From contig CANLAE010000008.1 of assembly GCA_947488765.1 (NCBI GenBank), positions 37,716 through 101,715 on the forward strand: a stretch of DNA of 64,000 nucleotides, read 5' to 3'. Below are positions 1 to 11,067 of the stretch, piece after piece (within the stretch, counting starts at the first letter, position 1; every line of letters begins with the position of its first letter). This DNA is from Chitinophagaceae bacterium. GTDB taxonomy: Bacteria; Bacteroidota; Bacteroidia; Chitinophagales; Chitinophagaceae. The notes beneath the pieces are model-generated. The model did not search any database. It was not told the DNA's origin and worked only from the letters and a program-made list of their open reading frames with translations. The position numbers and the translations under genes are program-made.

Positions 1-453
1 ACTCATAGCATCGTTTTCTGTAGTTTCCACTTTTAATACTTCTGTCGCTTATTTTAGGAACTGAAAGAAAATAATTGACAGCTGCTAATGCTTCTTCAAA
101 TTTTCCTTGTCCTGCAAGATTGATAGAATAAGGTAAATGATATTGTTTGAAATAAGTGGTGTCTTTTCTTTTGGCTAATTCATAAAATTGTACAGATAAA
201 TCATGTTTTTTTAATTGCCCATAAACGCCTGCAAGAGATAAAATTGCATCCACATAATTTGTGTCCTGAATAATACTTTTTTGAAGCAAAGGAATTGCTT
301 CAATCAAATCACCATCCTTTAAATATTCAATAGATTGTTCGTATGTTTTTGTTGCTTTGGGATTGATTTTTTCCGGCACATAGATTTGACTCTTTGCGTT
401 CTGAAAACCAATCATTAAAAGTATTAAAGCAATAATTTTTATTCGTTTCAATT
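1..453 (-). CDS. TPR-repeat protein, N-terminal part (runs off the window edge)
   Basis: Reverse-strand reading gives a signal-like start followed by TPR-like text (KATKTYEQSIEYLKDGDLIEAIPLLQKSIIQDTNYVDAILSLAGVYGQLKKHDLSVQFYE). Start codon uncertain. Confidence 0.6.
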
Positions 454-565
454 CAAGAGTATTTAGGGTAAAATTTTCGTTAGCATTGTAATATCCGAAA
501 AAGAAAATCAATAAGCTGTTAAAATGAAAATTGTTGTAATTACTTTTTTATGAAACCAATTTTAA

Positions 566-1210
566 TTAAGGGATATCAACATATTTATGCAATTGCAAAC
601 TCAGTTCCCATTGCGGATTTTTTTTAATGTATTCAATGATTAAAGGAACCACATTTTGTTTTTTATCCCATTCGGGTTGTAAGTATAATTTACAATTTGA
701 AGGTACTTGTTGTGCATAGGTTTCAGCCCATTCAAAATCATGTTTGTTAAAAACTACCACTTTCAATTCATTGGCTACTGCAACAACTTCGGGTAATGGT
801 GCTTTGAATTTTTTTGGAGAAAGACAAATCCAATTCCATTTTCCGCTTAAAGGCGATGAACCACTTGTTTCAATATTTGTTTCAAATCCTGCTGATTGCA
901 GTTGTTGTGTCAACTCATCGAGTTTATGCAATAATGGTTCGCCACCGGTAACTACAACAAGGGGTTTTGTTTTCAATGATTTGTTGATACTTATTCCTGC
1001 CTCTTCCATTGCTTTTGAAACAATTTCAGCCACTGTATATTTTGGATGTTGAGAAGCATCCCAGCTATCTTTCACATCGCACCAAACACAACCAACATCA
1101 CAACCACCTAATCTGATAAAATAAGCAGCACGACCTTGATGAAAGCCTTCGCCTTGCAGGGTATAAAAGCTTTCCATTACCGGAAGCATCATTTCGTTGG
1201 GTAATGCCAT
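566..1210 (-). CDS. queE: 7-carboxy-7-deazaguanine synthase (radical SAM)
   Basis: ORF with YTLQGEGFHQGRAAYFIRLGGCDVGCVWCD and VTGGEPLLH motifs typical of QueE. Confidence 0.92.
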   Translation of the reverse strand: MALPNEMMLPVMESFYTLQGEGFHQGRAAYFIRLGGCDVGCVWCDVKDSWDASQHPKYTVAEIVSKAMEEAGISINKSLKTKPLVVVTGGEPLLHKLDELTQQLQSAGFETNIETSGSSPLSGKWNWICLSPKKFKAPLPEVVAVANELKVVVFNKHDFEWAETYAQQVPSNCKLYLQPEWDKKQNVVPLIIEYIKKNPQWELSLQLHKYVDIP

Positions 1211-2094
1211 TATTTAATTTGATTGTTTAATAAGTAAGCTTGTAAGGTATTTTTTAGTAATCCTGCGATTGTCATTAATCCAACTCCGCCGGGTACAGGA
1301 GTTATTGCAGCACATTTTGAAGCCACTTCATCAAAAGCTACATCACCCTTTATTCTAAAACCTTTTTTTGCAGTTTCATCGGTAACCCTTGTAATTCCTA
1401 CATCTATCACTACTGCATTTGCTTTTACCATATCTGCCGTAATGTAATTTGGTTTGCCAATGGCAGCAACAATAATGTCAGCTTGTAAACAAATTTCTTT
1501 TAAGTTGGCGGTATAACTATTGCACAATGTAACCGTGCAATTCCCTCTTTTTAAATTGCTGCTTAATAAAATACTCATTGGTCTGCCTACAATATTGCTT
1601 CTCCCTATTACAACTGCATGTTTGCCTTTTGTTTCAATATCAAAATGTTCTAGCATCAACATGATGCCATAAGGTGTGGCCGGAATAAAAGTTGGTAACC
1701 CCTGAACTAATTTACCAACACTAATTGGGTGAAATCCATCAACATCTTTTTCGGGAGCAATTGTTTCAATCACTTTTGCTTCGCTGATATGCTTTGGTAA
1801 TGGCAATTGTACCAAAATGCCATCGATGTTATTATCATGATTGAGCGCTTTAATTTTTTCCAATAAAACAGCTTCAGATACTGTTGCATCTAATCTTATT
1901 AAAGTTGATTCTATACCTACTTCGGCACAGTTTTTTACTTTACTCGCTACATAAGTTTCGCTTGCACCATCATTGCCTATTAATATAGCAGCTAAATGCG
2001 GGCTGCGACTTCCGTTATTTTGAAGTTCAATAACTTGTTGTTTCAAATCATCTTTTACAGATTGTGAAGCAATTTTTCCGTCTAATAATATCAT
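1210..2094 (-). CDS. folD: bifunctional methylenetetrahydrofolate dehydrogenase/cyclohydrolase
   Basis: Motifs GILVQLPLPKHI, PEKDVDGFHP, VVIGRSNIVGRPM, TPVPGGVGLMT. Confidence 0.96.
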   Translation of the reverse strand: MILLDGKIASQSVKDDLKQQVIELQNNGSRSPHLAAILIGNDGASETYVASKVKNCAEVGIESTLIRLDATVSEAVLLEKIKALNHDNNIDGILVQLPLPKHISEAKVIETIAPEKDVDGFHPISVGKLVQGLPTFIPATPYGIMLMLEHFDIETKGKHAVVIGRSNIVGRPMSILLSSNLKRGNCTVTLCNSYTANLKEICLQADIIVAAIGKPNYITADMVKANAVVIDVGITRVTDETAKKGFRIKGDVAFDEVASKCAAITPVPGGVGLMTIAGLLKNTLQAYLLNNQIK

Positions 2095-2261
2095 AATGAC
2101 AAAGGTAATAGCTCCTCTATAAAACGTTGGAGTTACTTTATGCTGATTTAAAATATTTTTGAAATAAGGGGTTAGCTATTAAAAAAAATAAAAAAGTTAA
2201 CAAATTGTTACCATTATTAGTATATTTACGCTTTAAATGTTAAGATAAAAACAATACGCAC

Positions 2262-5200
2262 ATGAAAAAAATGCTATTCTTAATGGTGATGTCGCTATTT
2301 ACAATTACAGTAGCTTTCGCCCAAACCCGGTTAGTTTCCGGAACAGTTAAGGATGATAAAGGTGAACCAGTTCCCTTTGCATCTATTTTAGTTAAAGGTA
2401 CGAAAACCGGTGTGGCAGCAGATGCTAATGGTGCATTTAAAATTAATGCAAAAACTGGCGATGTACTTGTAATTTCTGCAGTAAATTTTAAAACAATTGA
2501 AGAAAAAGTTGGTTCTGCCAATGTAATGAATCCTTCGTTGACAAAAATGGAATCAACTGCTGAAGTTGTTGTAACAACTTCTTTGGGGCAATCTAGTAAA
2601 AAGAAAGAATTGGGTTATTCGGTTGCTACAGTTAAAGCTTCTGAATTAACACAAGCTAAAGTAGTAAACTTACAAAATGGTTTAACTGGTAAGGTTGCCG
2701 GATTGAATATTACCACAACAAATAATGGTGTATTTGCCGATACAAGAATTACCCTTCGTGGTATTCGTTCTTTAACGGGTAACAACCAACCAATGTTAAT
2801 TTTAGATGGTGTGCCTATTAGCTTAGGTTACATTAACTCTATTAATCCTAATGATATTGCAGATGTTACAATCTTGAAATCTGCATCTTCAACTGCTTTA
2901 TATGGTGGTGATGGTGTAAATGGTGCGATTGTAATAACTACTAAAAAAGGGAACAAATCAAAACCTCAAGTTTCTTTGAGCTCAACCGTACAGTTTGAGA
3001 CTGTTTCATTTATGCCAAAATTCCAAACACAGTTTGGTAGTGGGTCTAGTGAAGATGCTAATGGATATGGTATTTATGATCCTGTTGAAAACCAGTGTTA
3101 TGGACCGGCATTTGATGGTTCTATGGTTCAAATTGGTCGTACAAGAGCTGATGGTTCTAAGTTTATGACCGATTATAGTGCTAAGCCTGATGAAAAGCGT
3201 AAGTTTTTTAATACAGGAGCTACTACACAAAATGACTTTTCATTCTCTACTGGAGATTTTTATTTAAGTGTTCAAGATGTAAACATCAAGGGTATTGTTC
3301 CTAAAGATGTAAACCACAGAACTTCCGTAAGGGTTTCTGCTATTAAAGAATACAATAAGTTCAAAGCAACTTTCAATGTAACTTATACACAAAGTAACTA
3401 CAATGTTACTACGGGTGATATTTATTGGAGCGTGTTTAATACCCCAATGCAAATCCCTTTAACGCAGTTTAAAGATTGGAAAAATGATTCTGATTGGGGT
3501 AATCCTAACAACTATTTTAGCGATTATTATGGTAATCCGTATTTTGAAATTGACAATGAAAGACAAAAAGGAAGAAGCCATGATCTAATTGCAAATCTTG
3601 AATTTAACTATAGATTTACAGATTGGTTAAGCGCTACTTATAGAGTTGGTGGAACTGTAAATACAGGATATTCTAAATCTACCAATGGTGCATTTGTATA
3701 TTCTGATTTTGCAAAAAATTCAAATAAATACATAGCAGGAACTGATTTAGCAGCCTCTGTATCTGATAATACAAGTAATTCAAGTCGTATTACTGCTGAG
3801 TTTTTCTTGAGTGCAAGAAAACAATTTGGTAAATTCAGAGTAGAAGCTTTAGCAGGTCATTTGTTTAGAGAAACACAAGCTAAGTCAATTGGTGTTGCTA
3901 CTGGAAGCGGTGGATTGGGTATACCAACTGTATTTAACGTTAATGCACGTAAAGGTGAGCCAAGTGTAAGTGAAGGTACTTCTATGACTAGATTACAACG
4001 CTATTATGCAAAAGCTACTGTAGGATACAATGGTTGGTTGTTTGCTGAGGTAAATGCTAACATGGAAGATAATTCAGTATTGGCATCTGCATTGAATTTT
4101 GATGCAAAATCAATCAACTACTTCTATCCTGGAGCAAACGTATCAGTTATCTTAAGTGATGCAATTCCTGCAATTAAAAATAGCAAAGCAATCTCTTTCT
4201 TAAAATTAAGAGCTGCTGTTGCAAAAACAGGTAATACCAATGCATTGGGTGCTTATAGTTTAGAAAATACTTTCGGTAATGGTTCTAATTTCCCTTACGG
4301 AACTTTATTAGGATATACTGCAAGTAATACTTTGAAACCTGCAACCTTACAACCTGAGTTTGTAAATACCACTGAATTTGGTTTTGACTTAGGCTTTAAC
4401 AAAAATAAAATCAACATTGAAGCTACATATTACAAGCAGGATAACTCAAATCAAATATTAACAGGACAAGCTTCTGTATCTTCTGGGTTTACCGGAATTT
4501 TACAAAATGCAGCTTCTTTTGTGAATGAAGGTTTTGAAGTTGATTTGAAATTAACGCCGTTATTTAAAATCAATAAATTCAATATGGATTTTAAAATCAA
4601 CTACTCTTACCAACAAAACAAAGTATATAAAGTATTGGATGGTGGTGTAGATGAGTTGGGTATTGGCAATGGTAACTTTATCATTAAAGGATATTCTGCT
4701 TATACTTTTAAATTAACTGATTATAAGAGAGATCCGGAAGGACATGTGATCGTTGATGCAAATACAGGTTACCCAAGTTTGGATGCAACTCCAAAAATAT
4801 TTGGACAAACTTTACCTAAACATTATTTGGGTATGACTGCAAGCTTTAGCTATGAAAGATTCAGTTTGAATATTGTGGCTGATTACCGTGCAGGTGCTCA
4901 AATTTATAACGGTATTGGTCCTGATATGGATTTCACAGGTATTTCATATAGAAGTGGTCAAAATGCTCGTCAACGTTTTGTATTCCCTAACTCTGTTTAT
5001 GTAGATGGTTCAGGTAAATATGTTACCAACACAAACATTTATACACAAAGCGGTGGTTATGGTTTCTGGGAGTCTTCAGCTTACAATCGTTCTATCAATT
5101 CAAACTACTTATGTAGTGCTGATTTCTGGAAGATAAGAGAAGTTGCTTTAAGTTATAATATCCCTGTAGGTATTTTTGGAAAGCATATTCCAATTAAAGG

Positions 5201-5369
5201 AGCTACTGCTACTTTAACTGGTCGTAACTTGTTTACATTCTTGCCAAAAAATAATGAATGGACAGATCCTGAGTTTTCTAATACAACAGGAAATGCTCAA
5301 GGTGTAAACAGTACATTCAATACCCCTCCAACAAGAATATGGGGAGCTAACATTACCTTAAACTTCTAA
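2262..5369 (+). CDS. SusC/RagA family TonB-linked outer membrane protein
   Basis: N-terminal carboxypeptidase-regulatory-like domain (VSGTVKDDKGEPVPFASILVKGT), plug domain (ILDGVPI...ALYGGDGVNGAIVITTKKG), 1035 aa beta-barrel ending in F. Confidence 0.95.
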   Translation: MKKMLFLMVMSLFTITVAFAQTRLVSGTVKDDKGEPVPFASILVKGTKTGVAADANGAFKINAKTGDVLVISAVNFKTIEEKVGSANVMNPSLTKMESTAEVVVTTSLGQSSKKKELGYSVATVKASELTQAKVVNLQNGLTGKVAGLNITTTNNGVFADTRITLRGIRSLTGNNQPMLILDGVPISLGYINSINPNDIADVTILKSASSTALYGGDGVNGAIVITTKKGNKSKPQVSLSSTVQFETVSFMPKFQTQFGSGSSEDANGYGIYDPVENQCYGPAFDGSMVQIGRTRADGSKFMTDYSAKPDEKRKFFNTGATTQNDFSFSTGDFYLSVQDVNIKGIVPKDVNHRTSVRVSAIKEYNKFKATFNVTYTQSNYNVTTGDIYWSVFNTPMQIPLTQFKDWKNDSDWGNPNNYFSDYYGNPYFEIDNERQKGRSHDLIANLEFNYRFTDWLSATYRVGGTVNTGYSKSTNGAFVYSDFAKNSNKYIAGTDLAASVSDNTSNSSRITAEFFLSARKQFGKFRVEALAGHLFRETQAKSIGVATGSGGLGIPTVFNVNARKGEPSVSEGTSMTRLQRYYAKATVGYNGWLFAEVNANMEDNSVLASALNFDAKSINYFYPGANVSVILSDAIPAIKNSKAISFLKLRAAVAKTGNTNALGAYSLENTFGNGSNFPYGTLLGYTASNTLKPATLQPEFVNTTEFGFDLGFNKNKINIEATYYKQDNSNQILTGQASVSSGFTGILQNAASFVNEGFEVDLKLTPLFKINKFNMDFKINYSYQQNKVYKVLDGGVDELGIGNGNFIIKGYSAYTFKLTDYKRDPEGHVIVDANTGYPSLDATPKIFGQTLPKHYLGMTASFSYERFSLNIVADYRAGAQIYNGIGPDMDFTGISYRSGQNARQRFVFPNSVYVDGSGKYVTNTNIYTQSGGYGFWESSAYNRSINSNYLCSADFWKIREVALSYNIPVGIFGKHIPIKGATATLTGRNLFTFLPKNNEWTDPEFSNTTGNAQGVNSTFNTPPTRIWGANITLNF

Positions 5370-5399
5370 TTTTTAGCAAACACAATAAATAGTAAGACA

Positions 5400-6968
5400 A
5401 TGAGAAAAATTTCAATCATAACCTTGGTTCTTGCAGTTGTAATGATTGCCAACCAAAGTTGTACGAAAACATATTTCGATATTAATAAAGACCTGAACAA
5501 CGTTACATCTGGTACGGTAACTTATGATGTAGTTTTACCTGCTGCATTAAGTACCTCTGGAAGTATTATTGCAACACAATGGGGTTTCTTGCAAAACTGG
5601 ATGGGCTACTGGGCACGTTCGGGTAGCTACTCTGCAAATTCTGTAGAAGAAACTTATAACATTACTACAAGTTTTGGTACAGGTATTTGGTCTAATTTAT
5701 TAGATAACAATTACGATTATCAAATTATTATTGCCAAAGCAAACGCAGCAGGAGCTGGATATTACGAAGGAATTGCTCGTATCATGAGAGCACACAATAC
5801 TGCTTTATTGGTAGATTTATACAACAATGTACCATACTCTCAAGCAGGTCAGGGTGCAAGTGGTAATATTACCCCGTCTTATGACAATGGGTTAACGGTG
5901 TATAAAGATTTATTCAGACAATTAGATACTGCAATCTCTTTAATTAAAGTTGCATCTACAACTGGACCTAACAAGGGCATTACTGAAAATGATATCATGT
6001 TCAAGGGCAATAATGCACTTTGGGTAAAATTTGCCAATACACTTAAATTGCGTATGATTATTCACATGCATAAAGTTCCAACTACTGAATTCGATAGAGC
6101 ATCTGAATTGGCTAAAATTGTTGCAGAAGGCAGTGGATATTTAGGTGCAGGTGAAAACGCTGCTGTAAATCCAGGATATGCTGCAGACAAGCCTAATCCT
6201 TTTTATAATTCATTCATCAAAGATGCCGCTGGTAATGCAACTGGTAACAATAGATACTATGCAGCTAATAAGTGGGCTATGGAATACTACAAATGGAATG
6301 GTGATTTGAGAAAAAATTATTTTTATGCTCCGGTTGGAGGAACAGGAACAACTTACACGGGGGTTGATTATGGATTACCTCCATCTACAACAAATGCCTA
6401 TACGTCACTATCTTTAATTGGTGCAGGTTTAGGTAAAAGTCCTACTATGTCTCAATGGATTTTAACAGGAACAGAAAGCTTGTTCTTGCAAGCAGAAGCA
6501 GCACAAAGAGGCTTCATTACAGGAACTGCTGCAACTTTATTGTCAAGTGCAGTTGCAGAATCTTTTTCTTGGTTGGGTGTACCAACAACAACGCAAACTG
6601 CAAGTGGTTATTTATCATTTAATGCAACATATACAGATTGTGATATTAGTGCTGCTGCTGCTCCGGCATCTGCAACAGCTACCGCTACAGGGGATAAGAA
6701 TTTTACTATTCTTTCTCAAAAAATGTTCGCTTTAAATGGAATTGCTCCTTTTGAGATTTTTACTGATTGGAGAAGAACTGATATCATTTATGGAACAGGA
6801 AATGCAGGCTATACACCAGGTCCGGCATTATCGGTTTCACCTGCTGTAGGAAGTAATAAAATTCCAACAAGATTGTTTTATCCTCAAAATGAGTATAACT
6901 ACAATGCTGCTGCAGTTGCAGCGCAAGGAACAATTACTGCACAAACTAAAATTTTCTGGGATCGTTAA
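5400..6968 (+). CDS. SusD/RagB family nutrient-binding lipoprotein
   Basis: Directly downstream of SusC; lipoprotein signal (NQSC), SusD-like layout and RLFYPQNEYNYN near the C-terminus. Confidence 0.9.
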   Translation: MRKISIITLVLAVVMIANQSCTKTYFDINKDLNNVTSGTVTYDVVLPAALSTSGSIIATQWGFLQNWMGYWARSGSYSANSVEETYNITTSFGTGIWSNLLDNNYDYQIIIAKANAAGAGYYEGIARIMRAHNTALLVDLYNNVPYSQAGQGASGNITPSYDNGLTVYKDLFRQLDTAISLIKVASTTGPNKGITENDIMFKGNNALWVKFANTLKLRMIIHMHKVPTTEFDRASELAKIVAEGSGYLGAGENAAVNPGYAADKPNPFYNSFIKDAAGNATGNNRYYAANKWAMEYYKWNGDLRKNYFYAPVGGTGTTYTGVDYGLPPSTTNAYTSLSLIGAGLGKSPTMSQWILTGTESLFLQAEAAQRGFITGTAATLLSSAVAESFSWLGVPTTTQTASGYLSFNATYTDCDISAAAAPASATATATGDKNFTILSQKMFALNGIAPFEIFTDWRRTDIIYGTGNAGYTPGPALSVSPAVGSNKIPTRLFYPQNEYNYNAAAVAAQGTITAQTKIFWDR

Positions 6969-7006
6969 TTCACATATTTAATTAAGGAACAACTAAACTT
7001 TATATC

Positions 7007-7990
7007 ATGAAAATAAATATCGCTTCACTTAGTGCTTTATTGATTTCAGCAGCAATGTTTACAGGCTGTTTGAAAGACAATGGTTTTGAAAACCAAGAGT
7101 ACGGCATCAAAAATCCATCTGGTGGGTCTTTGGGAATCTCATTCCCTGAATCTCCTGAAAAAGATTTTGCAATTGATGCCTTGAATACAGCACAAACTGT
7201 TACTATGTGTAATTTGAACTTAGAGGCAGATCAACCTGCTCCTACTGATGTTCATGTTAATTTAGTAATGAATCCAACTTTAATATCAACTTACAATACA
7301 GCAAATGGTACATCTTTAGTTAGTTTGCCAACTAGCAGATACACAATGAATATGAAAGTTACAATCCCAAAGGGTGCAAGAATGGGAGATGTAAGTATCA
7401 GCGTACCAAATGCTTCTTTAATAGATCCAACATTGTCTTATGCTATGGGTTTATCAATAGCAAGTGTTGATGAAGCAGGATATACTATTGCATCTAATCT
7501 TAAAAATATCTTGTTGAAAATCAGTGTAAAAAATAAATATGATGGTACTTATGTTTTAAAATCTAAATTATTAGATTGGCAAAATAGTACACCATTTAAT
7601 ATTGCAAACACGCCTTTTACATGGCCAGGTTCTACTTCTAGTTATGGTTCAATTTTAATGATTACTGCGGGACCAACTAGTGTTAAAATGTTTGATGATT
7701 GGGGTTTTGGTACTTACATTCACCCTATTAAAACAACAACTCCATCATGGTCAGGTTTTGGTTCTACAGAACCTAAATTTACTTTTGATGGAACAACAAA
7801 CGCTTTAACAGCTGCTACAAACGACTTTCTAAATCCTACTAATGGAAGAGCTTTCAAAGTTAATACAGCAGTAACTACCAGCAGATGGGATCCTGTAACA
7901 AAAAATATTTATGCAGCAATTATCATGACTCAACCAGGCAGATCAGATTTGCAAATTTTTGATACACTAGTTTACGTAGGTCCAAGATAA
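7007..7990 (+). CDS. DUF1735-domain lipoprotein associated with SusCD
   Basis: Lipoprotein signal (AAMFTGC); DUF1735-like beta-sandwich text (YNTANGTSLVSLPTSRYTM...VTIPKGARMGDVSISV); third gene of the SusCD operon. Confidence 0.8.
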   Translation: MKINIASLSALLISAAMFTGCLKDNGFENQEYGIKNPSGGSLGISFPESPEKDFAIDALNTAQTVTMCNLNLEADQPAPTDVHVNLVMNPTLISTYNTANGTSLVSLPTSRYTMNMKVTIPKGARMGDVSISVPNASLIDPTLSYAMGLSIASVDEAGYTIASNLKNILLKISVKNKYDGTYVLKSKLLDWQNSTPFNIANTPFTWPGSTSSYGSILMITAGPTSVKMFDDWGFGTYIHPIKTTTPSWSGFGSTEPKFTFDGTTNALTAATNDFLNPTNGRAFKVNTAVTTSRWDPVTKNIYAAIIMTQPGRSDLQIFDTLVYVGPR

Positions 7991-8019
7991 TTACAAAATA
8001 AATTTATTTTATTTATAAT

Positions 8020-8048
8020 AAAAGCCACACTATCTTAGTGTGGCTTTT
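8020..8048 (+). terminator. intrinsic terminator
   Basis: AAAAGCCACAC-tatctta-GTGTGGCTTTT hairpin after the SusCD operon, 11-bp perfect stem with T-rich 3' arm. Confidence 0.85.
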
Positions 8049-8071
8049 AAATTTTTTAATATATATATTTT

Positions 8072-8785
8072 ATGAAAAAATGCTTACTCGTAATTCTTGT
8101 TTTCGTTCAGTTTTCAATATTCCAATCAAATGCTCAGGGTATTGCTTTCACAGATCCTGCAAAAGCATTTAATAAAATGATGTTGGATAAAAATGGCGAA
8201 GGGTCTAATCTTGAAAGAGTAGGAACCTATAAAGTAAAAGGCACATCATTATACTTTGGTGGTAGTTTAAAAGGAACTATCTATACAAAAGAAAGAGCTT
8301 TTCCGGATGTATTGATTAGTTACAATACATACAATCAATATGTAGATATTTATGACAATAGCAATACGCCTATTGCTACTAAAAAATTCAATGAATTGGA
8401 TTCATTTAAAGTTAAAATAAATACAAGTGAATTTAATACCAATTCTACTTTCATTTCATCTTTAGTTTTACAAAGTAACGACAACTGCTTTTTTCAAGTA
8501 ATATCACTTGGTAAAAAATATGCTTTGTTCAAAAAATACCATACCGATTTAGGAATTGTAACAGAAAATCAATTTCAAGCAGATTTAAGACAATATGATT
8601 TGTTGACTGATTATTATTATACTGAAACTGGTATGAAGGGTGTTAAAAAAATTAAACTCACCAACAACGGAATTATTAAAGAATTCAAACTGGTAAAAGA
8701 TGTAAGCAGAATTGTAGAGGAAGGCTCTTTAATCTTTAATCCTGAAGGTATCTTGCTCAATGTTTTCGAAGAAATTAATAAATAA
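8072..8785 (+). CDS. hypothetical secreted protein
   Basis: ORF with N-terminal signal peptide; no recognised domain. Confidence 0.7.
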   Translation: MKKCLLVILVFVQFSIFQSNAQGIAFTDPAKAFNKMMLDKNGEGSNLERVGTYKVKGTSLYFGGSLKGTIYTKERAFPDVLISYNTYNQYVDIYDNSNTPIATKKFNELDSFKVKINTSEFNTNSTFISSLVLQSNDNCFFQVISLGKKYALFKKYHTDLGIVTENQFQADLRQYDLLTDYYYTETGMKGVKKIKLTNNGIIKEFKLVKDVSRIVEEGSLIFNPEGILLNVFEEINK

Positions 8786-8811
8786 GTTAATACTAATTTT
8801 TCAGTTGTAAC

Positions 8812-10353
8812 ATGCTTGTAAAAACTTTTGGCAGTGCCGTTTATGGCGTAGAAGCAATTACAATTACTATTGAAGTAAATGTAAGCAGTGGCCAAAATTA
8901 TTATATCGTTGGTTTACCCGATAATGCAGTAAAAGAAAGTTTACAACGCGTTGAAGCTGCTATAAAAACCAATAATTACGAAATGCCACGCACCAAATTG
9001 GTGGTGAATATGGCTCCAGCTGATATCAAAAAATCTGGTAGTGCTTTTGACTTGCCCATTGCAATTGGTGTTTTGGGTGCTACCAATCAACTAGAAAATC
9101 CGGACTTATTAAAAGACTATTTAATGATGGGGGAATTAAGTCTTGACGGAACAATACAACCTATTAAAGGGGCATTGCCTATTGCCATTCAGGCAAGGAA
9201 AGAAGGCTACAAAGGATTGATTATTCCCAAAGCAAATGCGAGAGAAGCGGGTCTGGTAAATAACCTTATCGTTTATGGAGTAGATCATTTAAATGAGGTG
9301 GTGTCATTTTTTAATAATCCGGAATCTTTAAAACCAATTCTTGTAAATACAAGAGATGAGTTTTTTGCCAATCAATACGAATTTGATTTTGATTTCAGCG
9401 ATGTTAAAGGACAGGAAAATATTAAACGTGCTTTAGAAATTGCAGCAGCCGGTGGTCATAATGCAATTTTAATTGGTCCGCCCGGAGCGGGCAAAACCAT
9501 GCTGGCAAAGCGTTTGCCAACAATCTTACCTCCGTTGAGTTTGCAAGAAGCATTGGAAACAACAAAAATTCACAGTGTTGCAGGAAAGTTGCCGGAGAAT
9601 AGTTCATTGATTAGCAAACGACCTTTTAGAAGTCCGCATCATACAGTTAGTGATGCAGCTTTAGTTGGTGGTGGTAGTGTTCCCCAGCCCGGTGAAATTT
9701 CTCTGGCACACAATGGTGTTTTGTTCTTAGATGAATTACCGGAGTTTAAAAAAACGGTACTAGAAGTTATGCGACAACCAATGGAAGAACGAATGGTAAC
9801 CATTAGCCGTGCAAAATTGGCATTGGATTTTCCAGCAAATTTTATGTTGATTGCGAGTATGAACCCCTGCCCATGTGGCTTTTACAATCATCCCGATAAA
9901 GAGTGTACTTGTCCAGCCGGATCTGTACAAAAATATTTACACAAAATAAGTGGTCCGTTATTAGACAGAATTGATTTGCATGTTGAGGTTACACCAGTTG
10001 CATTTAGTGAATTGAGCAATAGTAAAAATGGCGAAAATTCAGCAACCATTCGTGAAAGAGTAATTGCTGCAAGAGCAATACAAACCGAACGTTATAAAGC
10101 ACAAACTGGTATTTATTCCAATGCGCAAATGAGCAGTAAAACGTTGCGAGAAATTTGTGCGATTGATAATATTGGCGAAACATTATTGAAGAGAGCAATG
10201 GAGAAATTAAACCTGAGTGCAAGGGCTTACGACAGAATATTGAAGGTAAGCCGAACGATTGCAGATTTAGCTGCAAGCGAAAAAATTAAACCCGAACATC
10301 TCGCTGAAGCCATTCACTACAGAAGCTTAGACAGAGAAGGCTGGGCAGGGTAA
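8812..10353 (+). CDS. YifB family Mg chelatase-like AAA ATPase (ComM-like)
   Basis: GPPGAGKTMLAKRLPTILPPL Walker A, FRSPHHTVSDAALVGGG, GEISLAHNGVLFLDELPEF, NPCPCGF. Confidence 0.95.
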   Translation: MLVKTFGSAVYGVEAITITIEVNVSSGQNYYIVGLPDNAVKESLQRVEAAIKTNNYEMPRTKLVVNMAPADIKKSGSAFDLPIAIGVLGATNQLENPDLLKDYLMMGELSLDGTIQPIKGALPIAIQARKEGYKGLIIPKANAREAGLVNNLIVYGVDHLNEVVSFFNNPESLKPILVNTRDEFFANQYEFDFDFSDVKGQENIKRALEIAAAGGHNAILIGPPGAGKTMLAKRLPTILPPLSLQEALETTKIHSVAGKLPENSSLISKRPFRSPHHTVSDAALVGGGSVPQPGEISLAHNGVLFLDELPEFKKTVLEVMRQPMEERMVTISRAKLALDFPANFMLIASMNPCPCGFYNHPDKECTCPAGSVQKYLHKISGPLLDRIDLHVEVTPVAFSELSNSKNGENSATIRERVIAARAIQTERYKAQTGIYSNAQMSSKTLREICAIDNIGETLLKRAMEKLNLSARAYDRILKVSRTIADLAASEKIKPEHLAEAIHYRSLDREGWAG

Positions 10354-10356
10354 TGA

Positions 10357-11067
10357 TTAATCTTCCAAGTGAATAGAAATGGTAATCATACGAGATTGCA
10401 ACTTGTCAAAAACATTACTATATTTTAATGATGCGTCTCTGCTATGAATATTGGATAATCCGTAACTGTATTTTATTTCTGGAGAAAAAGTAACAAAGGG
10501 TAAGTAAAAATTAAATCCAATTCCGGCTTCTAATGCAAAATCATTTGTTTTTAGTTTTACCAAATCTTCGGCATTTCTTGCAGTAGAATTACTAGCTAAA
10601 TCCATATCAAATTTTGCTCCGGCTAAAATATAAGTTCTGAAATTATTAATGCGGTCCGAATTAAATTTCACATGAAATGGAAAACTGACAATGGTAGATT
10701 GTAATATCTTTTTTTCTTCTCTTAATGGGTAATTAACATTGTAGGTAAAATATTTTGCTCCGCCGATAATGAGTTGGGGGTTAACCCTGAATTCAAAATA
10801 CTTATTGATTTTTATAGTTCCTAGTAAGCCTAAAGCAATACCACCACTTGCTCCGGGTTCGGCACTCATGATACTGTCATCAGCTAAAAATTTAGGATGT
10901 TTTGATCCGGTAAGATAGCTGCTGTTGTATGCTAAAGTCATCCCAAAATAATATGGCATATCATCATGGTCTGGACGATTCAGATCTCTGTATTGTGCTT
11001 GTGTTTTTGTAATTAAAAAAACGATACAAGCCATTATAATTATTTGCTTCCGCAATAAATGGTACAT
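10357..11067 (-). CDS. PorT family outer membrane beta-barrel protein
   Basis: Signal peptide plus beta-barrel text; overlaps the 3' end of ubiE, an arrangement I recall as common in Bacteroidetes. Confidence 0.75.
   Translation of the reverse strand: MYHLLRKQIIIMACIVFLITKTQAQYRDLNRPDHDDMPYYFGMTLAYNSSYLTGSKHPKFLADDSIMSAEPGASGGIALGLLGTIKINKYFEFRVNPQLIIGGAKYFTYNVNYPLREEKKILQSTIVSFPFHVKFNSDRINNFRTYILAGAKFDMDLASNSTARNAEDLVKLKTNDFALEAGIGFNFYLPFVTFSPEIKYSYGLSNIHSRDASLKYSNVFDKLQSRMITISIHLED

Noticed and set aside
6640-6690. Ala/Thr-rich low-complexity stretch in SusD
   Set aside because: Looks like an ordinary loop or linker, not a tandem repeat of note.
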